Assembly (NCBI RefSeq): GCF_910596095.1
Contig: NC_056534.1
Span: 7,498,490 to 7,562,489 of the forward strand
Direction of reading: 5' to 3'
Source of the DNA: Thunnus maccoyii
Lineage: Eukaryota; Chordata; Actinopteri; Scombriformes; Scombridae
Length of the DNA stretch: 64,000 bases
This document shows positions 33,538 through 46,700 of the stretch, piece after piece (the first letter of the stretch is position 1; each line of letters starts with the position of its first letter). A program made the position numbers and the translations under genes. The notes under the pieces are model-generated. The model did not search any database and was not told the DNA's origin. It was given only the letters and a program-made list of their open reading frames with translations.

Positions 33538-35585
33538 ATCATAAGCCATTGTGTTTCTGTGTAAGTGAAACTTGCAGAGGCTCCCAGGTGAACAATTGTG
33601 CATATCTTTAATATTTCAACCAATTTTTCTCTGTGGTCCTTGTTTAAGGTGGGAAGGATATCCAACAGCTTTAGCTAAAACACATCAAACACTATTAAAC
33701 TAAATCAATAAAGTAGAGCCTGACCAATGCTGAGTTTTTGAGGCTGATACAAAGGCCAAGGGTTTAAAATGTCCAATGAGGATATTGTTTTCTTTTTAAA
33801 GAAACATTTTTGCTAAAGATAACTGAAAGATCCCCTCCAGACATGTTTTAAGATGTGTATAAATTACTTTGAATTTGTGTCTGATATGGTTTTCCACACA
33901 CAAAAAAGGTCAATTATCTTGTTAAAATCCTTAAAACTACACTCCTTCTCCCCAGAATCTATAAATATGCAAATGTATTTCATTTAATTTCCTACTTAAC
34001 TGTAAAGTGCAGTCTCAGACTCAGTGTATGTGCGCTGGAGGCTTCAAGTTTCCACATCACACTTGTGTAAGTTGATTATTGGACCAGAATTGGTGATGTC
34101 ACAACTCATGCTCAGAAGCCGACCACTTGAAATTGGATTTTCAATGGGTGCGGAGAAACTTTCCACTTTCAGCAGATGAATGTTAAAACAGCCTTCAAGT
34201 GTTTCATCTCTGCACATACATCATTCTGCACAATGAAGCTCAAACATCCAACTGTAGAAACAAGAAGAAAAACACGTTTTTGAGTGGAAGGGTGCTTTAA
34301 CCTAACCCCTAATCCTAACTTTGGTTAAGTGACATTATAATAACATATCATTTGTTATTGCTATCTTTTGGACAAACGATGTAATGGAGACACTGTTTCT
34401 AAATGTCCTATAACATATCTTTAACATTACTGCAATTTCTTGTTTGGCTGTTTGGCAATTGGCTGCTATATGCTGTACACAGATACGATATTCATGATAA
34501 GCTAAGAAGGCTGAGGGGCTACAGATTAGCAAAGTCTTGCCAATTTATCAGTCTAGCTTTACAAGACACCAAACTGCCAAAGTTTCAAGATAGTATTTCC
34601 AACAGATTTTTATTTTGTTACAGTCATTTTCAGAGGTTGAAAGCATACTTTATATATTATTAATTTCTTGTACATCATGTTTTGGATGCTACATTGCTTC
34701 ATAGGGGCAGACACCTACAGTATTTGAACTCCACACAGTGCATATTCACAGGAGTGTGTGTCAGCCTTCTGTGTTTGCATGCCTATATGTGTACACTGTG
34801 GAGGGTAGCATTGCGGCCACATAAGGAGGTGCTGGTTTATGTCCTGTAACACCAGATGTGGTTGATTAGGTGTATGTGTGTATAGAGTCATTACTGTGCA
34901 AAGCGTGTGAAGAGAGGGTAGAGAGGTTTCTATTCATGTAAAATAACTCCTCCAAGCTCAGTATTAATGGCAGCTCAGTAAAAAAAAAAAAAAAAAAAAG
35001 GTGGGGAGGCGAAGCACTTAACTGGTACAAAATGTTGTGCTAAAATACCACGCAAATGCATTCTCATTGTCCAAAACAGGTCTCCAAAAGGATTAGAAAC
35101 CAGACACAGTGTAAAAGAAACAATGGAAATGCCCTAAAATGCACTTATTGAAGGTAATGGCCATTTGAGCAATCAGCATAAATTAATTTCACTAACTAAA
35201 TATTTACCAGACAGGCATTTGTTTTAATGGTAACAGTAGGTTGTTTGTACTAAGCTGTGGCTTCAGCAATTATGAGGTAATTACACAGGCATCAATAGTG
35301 TTTTCAGTGAGGAGGAAGCGGCTCTTCACCCTCAGTATCAACCATGTAATCATGAGGAGGCCTCTCATACACAGAGTCAACAATACTGACAGTGTAGCAC
35401 TACTGGCTGCTTTTAGAAAGCTGTGGAAATGTATTCAAAGGCTGCATGGTTGGTTGTCAAATATGCATTTGTATGTGTTTGTGTGTACATGTATGTGTTT
35501 GCGATGTTTATATTTGGGCTCACATATTTATCTGTATAGAAGAGTAAATGTGTTTTAACTGTACCAGACGTATCACTTTTAACTT
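33538..35585. other. Intergenic, no gene recognised
   Basis: There are only incidental short ORFs and a poly-A run at 34980-34999. No repeat boundaries were seen. Confidence 0.35.
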
Positions 35586-36762
35586 TAAAGGACATGGCAA
35601 ATCATGTGCAGAGCCAAACTGACAATGAATTGATTGACTGATACTGATACTGTTAAGTATTGTGTTTGTATCCAAAGCTTTATATAGCTTGTTCCTCTGT
35701 GCCGTAGATCACCACAGTTTTCCAAAAAACTATTAAAAACACAGAAAGAGTCATGAAGAGTTTGGATACAGTAATTTGTTTAGAAAAGGCTTCAAAGATT
35801 AATAACAGCGATCATGTTTTTAGTCTCTGGAGAGCAGTTCAGTGTGAACTTGGTTCCAAGAAACAACCTCTTGACTGTGTACTACATTGTACATTGTATA
35901 TTTCTCCAAGAACTTCAATACGAAGTCAAGAAGTCGTGATATGTAGCGAAACAATACAATACAAACAACTTTATTAATTCTACTAGAGGAACTTTGTTTG
36001 GAGCAGCTTGTTGCATACACAACACACATACAAAAAAAATAATACAGCACACAAAAGGAGTAAAAAAACACCAGGGAGCTGTATGTGGCATAAAAATCGA
36101 CAAAACGATCAATAAATCAGCTTGATAAACACAATAAAAGGATCAGAGAAAGCATTCGCTAACAATGGCAATGCTAAGACCTACAGAGCATTTTGTAGTC
36201 AAATTGCAGAGGGAATGAACAATTTAGAGTAGCAGTTGGTTTTATAAGGACACACCGATGGCGACAAAGAAAATTCACTTGCAAGAACAAGTCTAGAAGA
36301 AACCAAGATACTTGTGGCTTTCTGGAGGATTTGTTGGTTGCAAAAAAAAAAAGAATTGAAATCTCTTTGTTTCACTCTGGTGATCAGATTTTAATAATGC
36401 TGTTCAGGCGTTTTCTGTCTTTTACTGTAAGGCTGTGAAACCAGCAGATAAAAGAAAAGCTCAGAGGACCCTCAATAAAAGACTGAAAAAACAGCAGAGG
36501 ATGATGGGATTGATAGAGGAGGAACTTAGTTTGTAGAGAAGGTGAATTCTCACAATAGCATCTGTGTTCACATCAACTTTAAGGTGATCATCGAAAATAG
36601 TACCTAAATATTTGTACAATTTAACCATTTCCACACTTTCATTATCTATCATACACTCTTTGGCTGCATCTCTGTTACATCTAAAATCAATATACAAGTG
36701 AAGCACTTTAAACTATAGATTTGTTGGCAGTGAGAAAAATATAGAACAGCCATATCCTTTAA
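35586..36762. mobile_element. MITE copy 2, interrupted by a LINE fragment
   Basis: The left end AAAGGACATGGC and GCAGAGCCAAACTGACAATG (35586-35935) match the element at 1600-2272. The right end (36716-36762, GATTTGTTGGCAGTGAGAAA to CAGCCATATCCTTTAA) matches that element's right end. Between them, 35936-36712 is foreign LINE sequence. Confidence 0.7.
35936..36712 (-). mobile_element. Non-LTR retrotransposon (LINE) 3' fragment
   Basis: On the minus strand, MVKLYKYLGTIFDDHLKVDV and then, after frame changes, SFSFICWFHSLTVKDRKRLN fit the post-catalytic carboxy part of fish LINE reverse transcriptases. The 3' tail is a short TTGTA-type repeat (plus-strand ACAATACAATACAA near 35951). It is truncated at the 5' side and frameshifted, which is normal for dead LINE copies. 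Confidence 0.7.
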
Positions 36763-37469
36763 TTGACACTAAGAATATACTGTATGTTATGAGTATTCAA
36801 CACTGACTGCTTACAGGGTTGAAAGGTGACTCTGAAAAGATGTAGCCACAGCATAATTCACTTCTCCACCATTATGTTCCAGACAATTGCCACTTCACCA
36901 GTAAATCTCTACTTCCAGTGGAGCTTTAGCGTTATGAGGAGGCAATAATATAAAAGGTATTGAATCGTAGTGTGTTGTGTGTATGTTTGGAAAATACTAA
37001 ACATACAGTTCAACGAATAAGTGAATGCTGCAGGGATTGCAGTCACGGCTTTTTGTATCATAGCATAAATGAGTTCACTGTGAGTACAGATTGTTTTGTC
37101 AAAAGACCTTGTCGAGGTGTCGAGCGTCCGAGCATAAATAGTTCTTTAGTGTCTTTCTTCTCTTACTAGGGCTTTCGCTTTTTAAAAGATTAAAAGTTAA
37201 GACCAGATTTCACTACCCATTCATTTGCATGGGGACCAGGGTGAGACACATTTGCTGGCAGTCGCAAATTGACGCCGCCTGGTTCACTTCACATAAAGTT
37301 CAATCAAATCGAGCTCTGACACGTGAAATTGGCTGCAGTGACGGCAAGGGCATTAATAGAGGGTAATGACAATAGTGCATTTGGGAAAACACTGTGTAAT
37401 TGTCTACTTGTCGTTAGTCCTGTAGCCAGGGGCGCCGGATTCGTTTCAGAAGTGCGGGGGCCAAAAAGT

Positions 37470-37507
<38 letters not shown>

Positions 37508-38799
37508 AGGTCTTTTCATACTTTCCGTGACCAATTAGGTATGGAGTTTTGATGTTTCTATGACATCTTGAATTACATTCAGTAACACCTGAATGACATG
37601 AATGTAAAATTCGGACAATCTAACACGTTTCAAACCTGCCTGAATCACATTAACAGCTGTAGCTGTAATACCAGAGAAGTAAAAGAAGCAAAATACATGA
37701 AAGTTGGTTTGTGATTGTGCAGAGCTCTGTGTGTGTGTGCACCTCTGCCAATTAAAGCCACACAATGTCAGCCCAATCTCAGCTGAAGTGTTGACTTCTC
37801 TCTCTATCTCTACCTCTTAAACTAAACCCATCTACCTTTATTTGTTTTAGACAAATTTTAAATTGTCTCATGTGTAAAATCTGAAACACTCCTGACTGTT
37901 GAGCCCTTCAGTGATGCATTAAAAACACACTCTGGCAGACATCAGTGCACATCGCTACCTCCTTACCTCCCCCACCTCCTCCCCCCATGGGTCTGACTTG
38001 GGGACACTGAGAAAAATGGACTGAAAGCAACACACAGACTGCACCAGTTTTCAGCATTCTTGTCTCTTTATCTGCATTTTTTTCTCTAATACCAAATATT
38101 GCATCTTTAAAAGGTCACTGGAAGATAAACATTAGGGTGTGTTGTGGCTTGAACAGAGTGAAAGGTTCACAAAACTGCTGAATTGTTGTCCCATTCCCTC
38201 AATCCGGTCTGGAATAATGTCTCAATAATGATGTTTCTGTTGTTTTTCTCACAGTGTGAGCGGTACAACGATTTGACAAACTGGCCAAAGAGGTATCAGC
38301 AGTATAGCCTAGATCATCAGTCTCTGCTGAGCAGAAAACTTAGATTCAAAGAAAATCACTGCAGGAGTTGGACAGATACTGTATTGTTACTGCATGCAAA
38401 CAACCTGCTGGTCACCAACAAGCAACTAACAACATCTCTCTGTCTCTCTTTGTATTGTGATTGTGAGGGGACAGGGTGAGAGATGATCACCAGTGTCTCT
38501 GCATCAGTACTTTGACCCCTTGTGATTACCTTGTCCTACTTTACCTAGATTTTTGCATTGCTATGATGGGAAGAAAAAAAACTGTCATTGGATTTTGTGA
38601 GATTTCCTGCATTGTGAAGGAAGAAGTAAATGATGAGTTGGACAAAATTGCAGGAACACCAAACTTTAGTAAGTGCCATTTAAAAAGCATGACTTTACGA
38701 TCCCTTTGAGTCTCTCCACTGTTTGCAAGCCTTCAGACATACACAAATAGATTTTTTTGTCCACAAGGTGCAGTACAAAAAGCTGAAAACAGAACCGTG
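36763..38799. other. Intergenic, no gene recognised
   Basis: It contains a (GT)n run at 37470-37505 and a GCCAGGGGCGCCGGATTC string at 37427 that looks repeat-derived. ORFs at 38183-38709 have no recognisable domain. Confidence 0.35.
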
Positions 38800-39263
38800 A
38801 CATATAATGGCCTTACAAAGTTGTTGTGGGAAACTTTTTTTGCATTCATTTGGAGTCGTGTTTGTGTTCACTTGTAAATCCAATATTCATTCTCAGTTTA
38901 GCTTGGTTTTGAATGACATATCTAGCTGTTTCAGCAGCTTAATGCTACACTATGTTCACCAGCTACTCACTAAATCTGTCTACTTTCTCAGGGTAGCGCA
39001 CAGTTTGTTTATCAGAGCTTTTTGCATTGAAAACAGCTGTCTGCAGCGGCGGGAAATGATGAGAGCCGTGAGAGCGAACCAAAACAGTAAAGTTTCAGGC
39101 TGGAAAACCAAAACAATGAGCTGAAAGACGGTAAAATGCTTCGCACAGCTGAAGGGAGCTGTAGAGTTGGGTTGGTTTGTCACTATCAGTGACTCCTTTC
39201 ACATTACAAATAGCAATTTGACTCACTGTTAATATATAAAAATATTGATTAGTGAAGCTTTAA
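38800..39263 (+). repeat. Dispersed repeat shared with il2rb intron 8
   Basis: It matches 18645-19090 over scattered blocks (TGTTCACCAGCTA, AACAATGAGCTGAAAGA, CCTTTCACAT, AATATTGATTAGTG). The ORFs of 67-105 codons here are repeat-derived. Confidence 0.55.
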
Positions 39264-42049
39264 GGGCATATAATCTTGCTTGGCAGAAAAAATTTATCTC
39301 ATCTAAATCTTATAAGACCTGAAATAACAAGACCTTTCTGAGGCATCCACTGAATTGGATATTAGATTTTCCCTCCTTCACCTTCAAAAATGGTTCATTC
39401 TGTACAAACTGTACTCTGTAGTGTCATTTTATTCAGGAATAAAAACAGCTTCCTGAATTCCTGGATTCAATAAAAGAAGTATTACAATATATTTAGAAAA
39501 ACAGAAATACACTGGTTTCAACTGGTTGTTTTAACCTTTAAATAATATGAAGCTACATCAAAGTTTCATTGAGGTCTCTAAATCTACGGTATCTGCAAAA
39601 AACAGATGCGCAGAGAGTTTGCATACACACACACACAAAAACACACACAAACACACACACGCATATGCACACAACGCTCAATATAAGTCATTGTTGCCTT
39701 TGTATTGAATGAATGTAAATGGCACCAGCTCTTCAATCAGCATTCATTTAGTTTCTCTTGTTTATCTCTTCTCTTTGCTCTGTGCAGGGCCTTTTGGGCC
39801 TTGTCTTGACCCTCCATCGCCATAGCAACATCTCCCAGGAAGTTTTTCTTAGAGCCGGCAACAGAATGGCAGACAAAAGAGGTGATGTCTTCTGGGAAGA
39901 AAGATTGTCGGTCTGCTCTTATTGTGTGTGTCAGAGATTAGGATGGGAGGGTGTTGAGCTCACACATCCTGGAAATCAGGAGCTCATAGGGGAAGTGTGT
40001 GCGCATGCGAATGTGTGAGCCTGCCAGTGTCTTCAGAGGAACATTTAGTGGATATATATGCGTTTCTAGTACACATATTTGTCTCAAAATTTCCTTCAAT
40101 GGATCTGTAATCACATATGATTTAGAATAAAGCTCAATCTGCGAGTTCATGTTCTGTAACCATTCAAAGTGGTCATTTATCTCCTCTTGATTATACCAGT
40201 GGGTCCAGGGATTCAGGTCTTTTGGTGGTGGCATTGTTGTGATATATTTTTAGATTTATCTTGTGCATTTTTGTTACTTATGTTATGCATATTTCGTCTG
40301 TTCAAAGTGAGGTTTTAATTAGAGTTTTTCCTTCATTTTCCCTGCTGGAGAAATAGCAAGCAGACGTTGTTTTAATGTATCGTTTTCCATCTAACTTATT
40401 TTCTCTGAATGTAGGTGTTATGAAGTAACTTTACTATGCTGTAACTATAACAGAGCTGACATAATACACATCTATGTATGTAGTAGTGGTAATACTTTGG
40501 ATATTTTTTGAGAGCTAAGGGACAACATCAAATGTGTATTTTCTATTAGAATATATCAGTCATATTCTCTTAAGTTTTAATACTTTTCTTCAACCCTCAG
40601 CAGGTGATAGTCATGCTTCATGAAATACAGGCCATGCTACATCCCACATATCATTGCTCTAGTCACAAGGCTGGACTGGAATAATATTTACACAGAAAAT
40701 AACCTCCAAAGAATCATACATAATGCATAATCACAGGACAAGGTTATGAGCCGTTTTGCAAAAATGTCCTTTGAACATAGAAACATTTACTGTACAAAAT
40801 TATACCGAGCTATTTTATTTATTTACAGTGTATAAACTGAACATTATACACAACACTTTGCAGGCTTGTTGATTGACAGTGCAATGAATTGTGAATGAAT
40901 TGCCTTGTCGTATATTAGCTTTGCAAAAGCACCAGTCAGGCTCAGGTCTCAGTTTTAGGTGCTACTGAATGTTGTGCCGTTCTGTATTTTCTAATATAAT
41001 ATTTTGTACTTCACGTGGATTCACATCAGGTTTTATGAGCTCATAAACACCCCAAAACTCTAAAGCTGCAACACACATACATATATACGTATGTATATGT
41101 ACATATATATATACATATATATACAAGCATCTCACAGCTACACAACATGTACCATCCTCTGGCATTTATATTTACTAATTGAAGCTCTGACCTCTGGCTC
41201 TTACATTTGGCAGCCTAGAAAGATATAATATACTGTAATATACTCACTGGTTCTTTCCTACAGGAAAAAGATTCATGTGCCACAATATATATATATGTGT
41301 GTGTTTGAACAGAGAAGATAACTGGGAGGTAGTGATATTTTGTCTTTGCTGCCCTTTAGTTTGAAGTCAAATGCCTCTCCAAACCCAATTTCTGTTTGTG
41401 GAAATATTTCATATACAGCATAAACACACTGACTGTTTAACTCATTGTTTCAGTATTTTATCGTACATTTCGCCAGTTTGTCTGTGTAGTCTATATATCT
41501 GACTTATCTCCTTTTCCCCCCTTTTCTCTCTCCATTATCCTCACAGTAATGTAGTTAAGTCAAGGTTGTGGAGGACATATATAGCTCTGTTATTTTTTTT
41601 CTCCATAGGTCAGTGCATTTTACTCCTAACAGAGCACCAATTATTAGCCATCGCTGTGAGGGATGAGGGTGTGCCTGCATGCAACATCATGGTTATTAAG
41701 AAGCCAGGACGGCTTCATAAACAAGTCCTGTACTAATAGAAGTCAATACGCTATGTTTTTGTTCCAGTGCAGGCTTGTTTTTGTTATGACGGAAGAAAGG
41801 CTGTTAAATTGATTAGTAGTTTAGTATTCTACAAGCCACCGGGATGAGATCGGACCAAACTTTTAAAACTTTTGACCGTCGACCACATTGTCACCCGCAG
41901 CAGCCGTTTTGACCGTACACATCCTATATCCCTGATATCTCAGTTAAGGTGTGTCTTTGTCTCTCCATCTTAATTTCTCATGTGTTTTCTCTCTTTCTGT
42001 TAAAAGAAAGTTGTATATCTTATGCTGTATTTCTTATTCCAAGTCTTTA
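39264..42049. other. Intergenic, one unexplained minus-strand ORF
   Basis: A minus-strand frame at 39938-40234 (98 codons, starting MPPPKDLNPWTHWYNQEEIN) has a normal amino-acid mix but no family I can name. Positions 39635-39665 hold a (CA)n run and 41075-41125 a (TATA)n-like tract. Nothing else is supported. Confidence 0.3.
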
Positions 42050-42385
42050 AAGAAAAGAGTTTGACATTTGGGAACTATGATTATTTGCTTTCTTGCTGAG
42101 ATGAGAAGATTCTCATTTGTATGCAGCTGGAGTCAGGAGGCAATCAGCTTAGCATAAAGACTGAAAGCAGGAGGACACAGCTAGTCTGGTTCTCTCTTTA
42201 ATCTACAACAGAATGATAAAAAATTGTGATTTTCAAGGAGAGAGGTGATTACCTTAGCCAAGCTTTAGAGGATGTTTCGTAATGTAATTATTTCTTAACG
42301 ATCAACAACATTTTACTCGTCTGCCCAGAACCTTGGACAGACAGCTGTTTCCTTCTACTTCCAGTCTTTATGCTAAACTAAACTA
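42050..42385. mobile_element. Decayed foldback MITE upstream of sstr3
   Basis: GTTTGACATTTGGGAACTAT, GCTTAGCATAAAGACTGAAA and, inverted, CTTCCAGTCTTTATGCTAAA match the foldback element in il2rb intron 3. It ends about 100 bp before the sstr3 splice acceptor at 42487. Confidence 0.65.
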
Positions 42386-42525
42386 ATCCTCCTTCTCTTC
42401 TAACTCGAACGTATTTCCCAAAATGTTCCTTCAAATTTACCTTGTATGTGAAATGTGCTAAATAAACTTGCCTTCCTTTGTTTGCAGGGATGTTGATCTA
42501 TCTCTGATGGGACCTACGTTGCCTC

Positions 42526-44810
42526 ATGGTCTTTAACGCCTCCATGGAGCTCATCCAGGCCTCCCAGGTTTCCTTGCTGCCTACAGCTACCTGGAGCAAC
42601 AACTCTGTCCCTGCCCTCTCCCACTTCCTGCTTCTCTCCACTTCCTCTGAATCTCTTCTCAGCCTCACCCAGACCGACAACTCTTTCCTTTTTAACAGCA
42701 CCTGTCAGAACTGCAGCAAACCCGAACCTGGATCCCTCCCTGGTTTAGCTGGAATCTTCATCCCTCTTATCTACGGGCTAGTGTTTGTCGTCGGCCTGCT
42801 GGGCAACACTCTGGTCATCCACGTTATTGTCAATTACACCAAGAATGAGTCGGTCACCAACATCTACATCCTCAATTTAGCCATAGCAGATGAGCTGTTT
42901 ATGCTTAGCCTGCCATTCTTGGCGGTGCAGAACGCTCTGTTCTCCTGGCCCTTCGGCTCTCTGATGTGCCGCGTGGTCCTGACAGTGGACGCCATCAACC
43001 AGTTTACCAGCATATTCTGCCTGACTGTGATGTCTGTAGACCGCTACCTGGCCGTGGTTCACCCCATCCGTTCGTCCTGGTGGCGGCGCCCCCGAGTGGC
43101 CAAGGCCATCAGTGCCACGGTTTGGGCCGGGTCGTTCGTGGTGGTGCTGCCGGTGGTGGTGTTTGCAGACATACTGAAAGAGGCTGGGAACTGCAGCATC
43201 GTGTGGCCTGAGCCAGCGGAAGTGTGGAAGACGTCTTTCATCGTCTACACGTGCACTGTAGGCTTCTTCTTCCCCCTGCTGGTCATCTGCTTGTGCTACC
43301 TGCTGATTGTCATCAAGGTACAGCATTTACAGTAATACAGATATGTTTTTTATATTATGATTATATTATACAATTTTATGCCAATGCTATGTTTGCAAAA
43401 AAAATATTGAATTTGTGTTCATTCACAAAGAAATCCCTCCAAATAAAGCTCTAACTCAGAGAAGCGCTTTAATGCAAAAACAGCTTTCATCACGAACTGC
43501 AAGAACTGGTGCACACTAACATCCTTGATAATAGGACTGTTCTCTGATATCACTAATGATGTTGGAGGGCATTTGTACAGAAGCAATTTTTGCACAAAAC
43601 ATAATGGAAAAACACACTGTGCCAGAATGGATATCCTATGACTCTGTTAATACTGTAAAAAATATCATTTAAAAAATCAGAGAGAAATTATTCTCAACAA
43701 AAATAAGGCATATCAGGCTAAACCTATTTGATTACTTGCAGAAATATACTCCAAATATTTTGTCATATAAAGGTGATGCTATCAACAATGATGTGTCAGA
43801 TAAAAGGGTTTCTCTACAAATGTTTGTACTTCCTTTAATGGATCAGTTTAATCCAAATGACAAAAAAGCATATTTTCCTCTTACCAGTAGAGATATCCAG
43901 CTCTGGTTCTGTTTTTGAGACATTAATCTCTGACATCCCTGCTCTGTTGCCACCAAATATAATGGAGGTCATATAAACACTTTTACTACTCAAAGCATTG
44001 AAATATTACAAAAACTCAGCAGGAAAGTGTCTTTCCAGTGTAAATGAGAAAATGTGTTATTACTAGTTGTTAAAGTGTGTAAAAAGTTCTATATCTGTTC
44101 TTTCAAAGGTACGTAGTGTTGGAAAACGGGCGCAGGCCACATCCTCTCGGCGCAGGAAGTCGGAGCGTAAAATCACCAGGATGGTGGTTGTCGTGGTGGC
44201 GGTGTTTGTCCTCTGCTGGTTACCGTTCTATGTCCTCAACATCGTCAATCTCCTGGTGGTCCTGCCCGGAGACTTTAGGGGGCTTTACTTTTTTGTAGTT
44301 GTGCTTTCATACGCAAACAGCTGCGCCAACCCCATCCTGTACGGATTCCTGTCCGACAACTTCAAGAGAGGCTTCAGGAAGGCCCTGTGCCGCACTTCAC
44401 GCAGGGTGAAGAGCAACGACAAGGCCGTCACCGAGGTGCAGCGACCCACGGAGGAGTGGGGCGGCGTCGTGCACCAAACGCAAAGAAGCGAAGGAGCCAC
44501 CGTTATGCATAGGAAACACTGCGGTGTAAAAGAAGAAGAGGAGGAAATCAATGGAACACAGGGAAGCATACAGATGAGTGAAGTACACAGAATTTCACAA
44601 AATGGAAACAGCAGAGGAGTGACAGAAGGCACCAGGGGGAAGCCTGAGCTGGAGAACTCAGGTCAGAGTGCCAAACACGGAGAACAGGCCAGGAAAGGCT
44701 TCGATCCTGCTGAGGCAGTGTCCTCTTTGGCCAGTAATGGTGGAAGCAACAGGTCACAACCTGAGGCATTCATGAATGAAAACTCAGTGCTTGAAATCAG
44801 CTATCTGTAA
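42526..44810 (+). CDS. sstr3: Somatostatin receptor type 3, two coding exons
   Basis: This is a seven-helix Gi-coupled receptor for somatostatin at the plasma membrane. In mammals type 3 is enriched on neuronal cilia. Exons 42526-43317 and 44109-44810 join in phase 0 as IVIK/VRSVGK to give 497 residues. Seen are an Asn-rich extracellular end (NST, NCS sites), TM1 near 74-101, Asp122 in TM2, Cys148 with Cys223 for the extracellular disulphide, Asp155 in TM3 that binds ligand in this family, DRY at 172-174, CWLP at 300-303 and the family signature [14 protein letters not shown] at 332-345. The tail has an acidic EEEEEING stretch and ends EISYL, like the acidic segment and RISYL end of mammalian SSTR3, which separates it from types 2 and 5. 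A splice acceptor at 42487 shows at least one 5' UTR exon. The 791-bp intron in the third inner loop is unusual, because human SSTR3 coding sequence is uninterrupted. Confidence 0.93.
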
Positions 44811-46700
44811 CCGGTGTTATCAGCTTTCCCGCCATTTAATGTATTTCTGACAGTTATTCTAATCATCAGATATTAAGAACAGCTACAGATTGCAGGTTCA
44901 GTGTTGAATCATTTGGAGTGACTGTTTTTCAATGTACAAATCATTGAGGACTTTTGCAGTATGTAATAGGGTGCCAATATCAATACAAATGTTTTTTTCT
45001 ATAAATGTAAAAATAATGAAACTTTGACAAAACTATAAATGTTGGCATGATATGAACCATGTGGGATTAAAACCAATGGAACTAACACTACGCCTTGGAT
45101 AAAGTGCAAGTAATATTAAGGATAGTATCAAATAGTAATTGTAGTATATAATCAAAAACATGCAGAAACACTGGTTTGGTCCTTTTTAATTAACAAAAAC
45201 CCAGATTTTACACTAAGATGGTCATGAAAAATTGATTGACGTGACCCTACATTCGGTGGGTGGAGGCTTCAGTCACTTTAATTAAGTGAAGTCCTACGCA
45301 AAAGACCATCATTTCTCTATATTTATTTATTCCCGTTATGTTGTCTCTCACTTCTTTTAATTAATCAGTAACATCTTGTTCAGAAATGGCTAATGCACTG
45401 TATGAATCACGTCCCGGTGGGAAACGACACGACTAATGAATGAATGAAAAATGTCAATTATGTTTACACTTTACTTTTACTGCGTTGACTTTTAAAAACA
45501 GGCTCTCGAAGGTAAATTGTATTGTTTTCACAAAGACATCTCAGTCTGTTATTTAGTGCTTTTGTTGAAACTTCAGTGTAACAGTATCCATACTGTGTGT
45601 GTGTGAGTGTACATACATACAGCACATTGAGCTGCACATGACTGACTAATGAACTGACTGGTAACTTAGTCAGTGCATTTCTTCAAAGTAACAAAGTGGT
45701 TTCTTTTCTCCGTTTAAGGATAACTGACAGCTTTAGCTCACTACCTGAGATGTGCAATAGCAGCAACACATAAGAATAGTACCAGTGACCTTCTGAATGG
45801 GTTTACAGAGGTCAAGAAGTCAAGAGAAGCAAGTCTAACAACGTCTTTTAGAGCCATACTTAACTAGATTTGGGGGATTCTGTTTGTTTCAGTATTTCCT
45901 GTTTTTCTTAAATTTTCTATCAAATGTAAAACATGATGACCGATGATCACCGTGTAGACAGCTGGTGGCTGTCTGTATATTTTACTTATATTTTACTATA
46001 TATTACTTAATTCAAACATTTAGATAAAGAAGTCAGGATGAGTGACAGTTCAACTCTGAGTCACAAAAAAAAATATTAGAGATGCGCTTCTGATTAATAT
46101 GGAATTATTTCTTTTTTTGACTCTTTCACAACCTGAGTTTAACATTCAAGATGATAGAAAACACAATATGTATTTCTGAAGGAAGAAAAAAAAGATCTTT
46201 TACATTTTGTCACACTTAAAGATTTTTTTTTAGCAAAAAACATTTCTCAAAAGCATTCCTTGCTTTATGCTCATAGCTGCACACTATGTTGAACTGTATA
46301 TACGATCGATGTGAAGTAATTGGATTGTTATGATGATTGTAATAGTCGTGTATTGTGAATTCTATATTTCATGTCTTATCTAAGGTCTAACAATCAGCAC
46401 GCTAAGTAAGGGCTTGGCTTAAAACATCTGTGCATTTAATATTTTGTGCTGAAGTCTTTTCAGTTTGTCTTACATGTTATTTAAGGCCCATAAATTGAAA
46501 TCCAAGGCAAAAGGTTACAGGGCCTGTTGTTGCCTGTGATCACAAGTGTCCATGCAGTTTGTAGCTTTTTAGGAAAGTCAAAATAATTTGAAACATCTGC
46601 TTATTGTCGGGGCTTTAGTGAAGTGCTAAAGTCATGTGTAACTTGTTAAAAATGGGCTAAATAAATGTTTACAGATGCTAATGTAATGTAAATATGTTCA
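44811..46700 (+). other. Probable sstr3 3' UTR
   Basis: This AT-rich stretch without coding frames follows the stop codon. An AATAAA at 46660-46665 is a plausible poly(A) signal. A second gene on the opposite strand, cutA, ends at 47249, so the two genes are tail to tail with about 580 bp between. Confidence 0.45.

Noticed and set aside
42877-43326. 149-codon ORF on the minus strand
   Set aside because: It is fully antisense to the first sstr3 exon. The sense frame carries all the receptor motifs, and the antisense frame is a by-product of GC-rich coding sequence.
42526-44810. Assignment as sstr2 or sstr5
   Set aside because: The acidic tail segment and the ISYL carboxy end fit type 3, as does linkage to il2rb.
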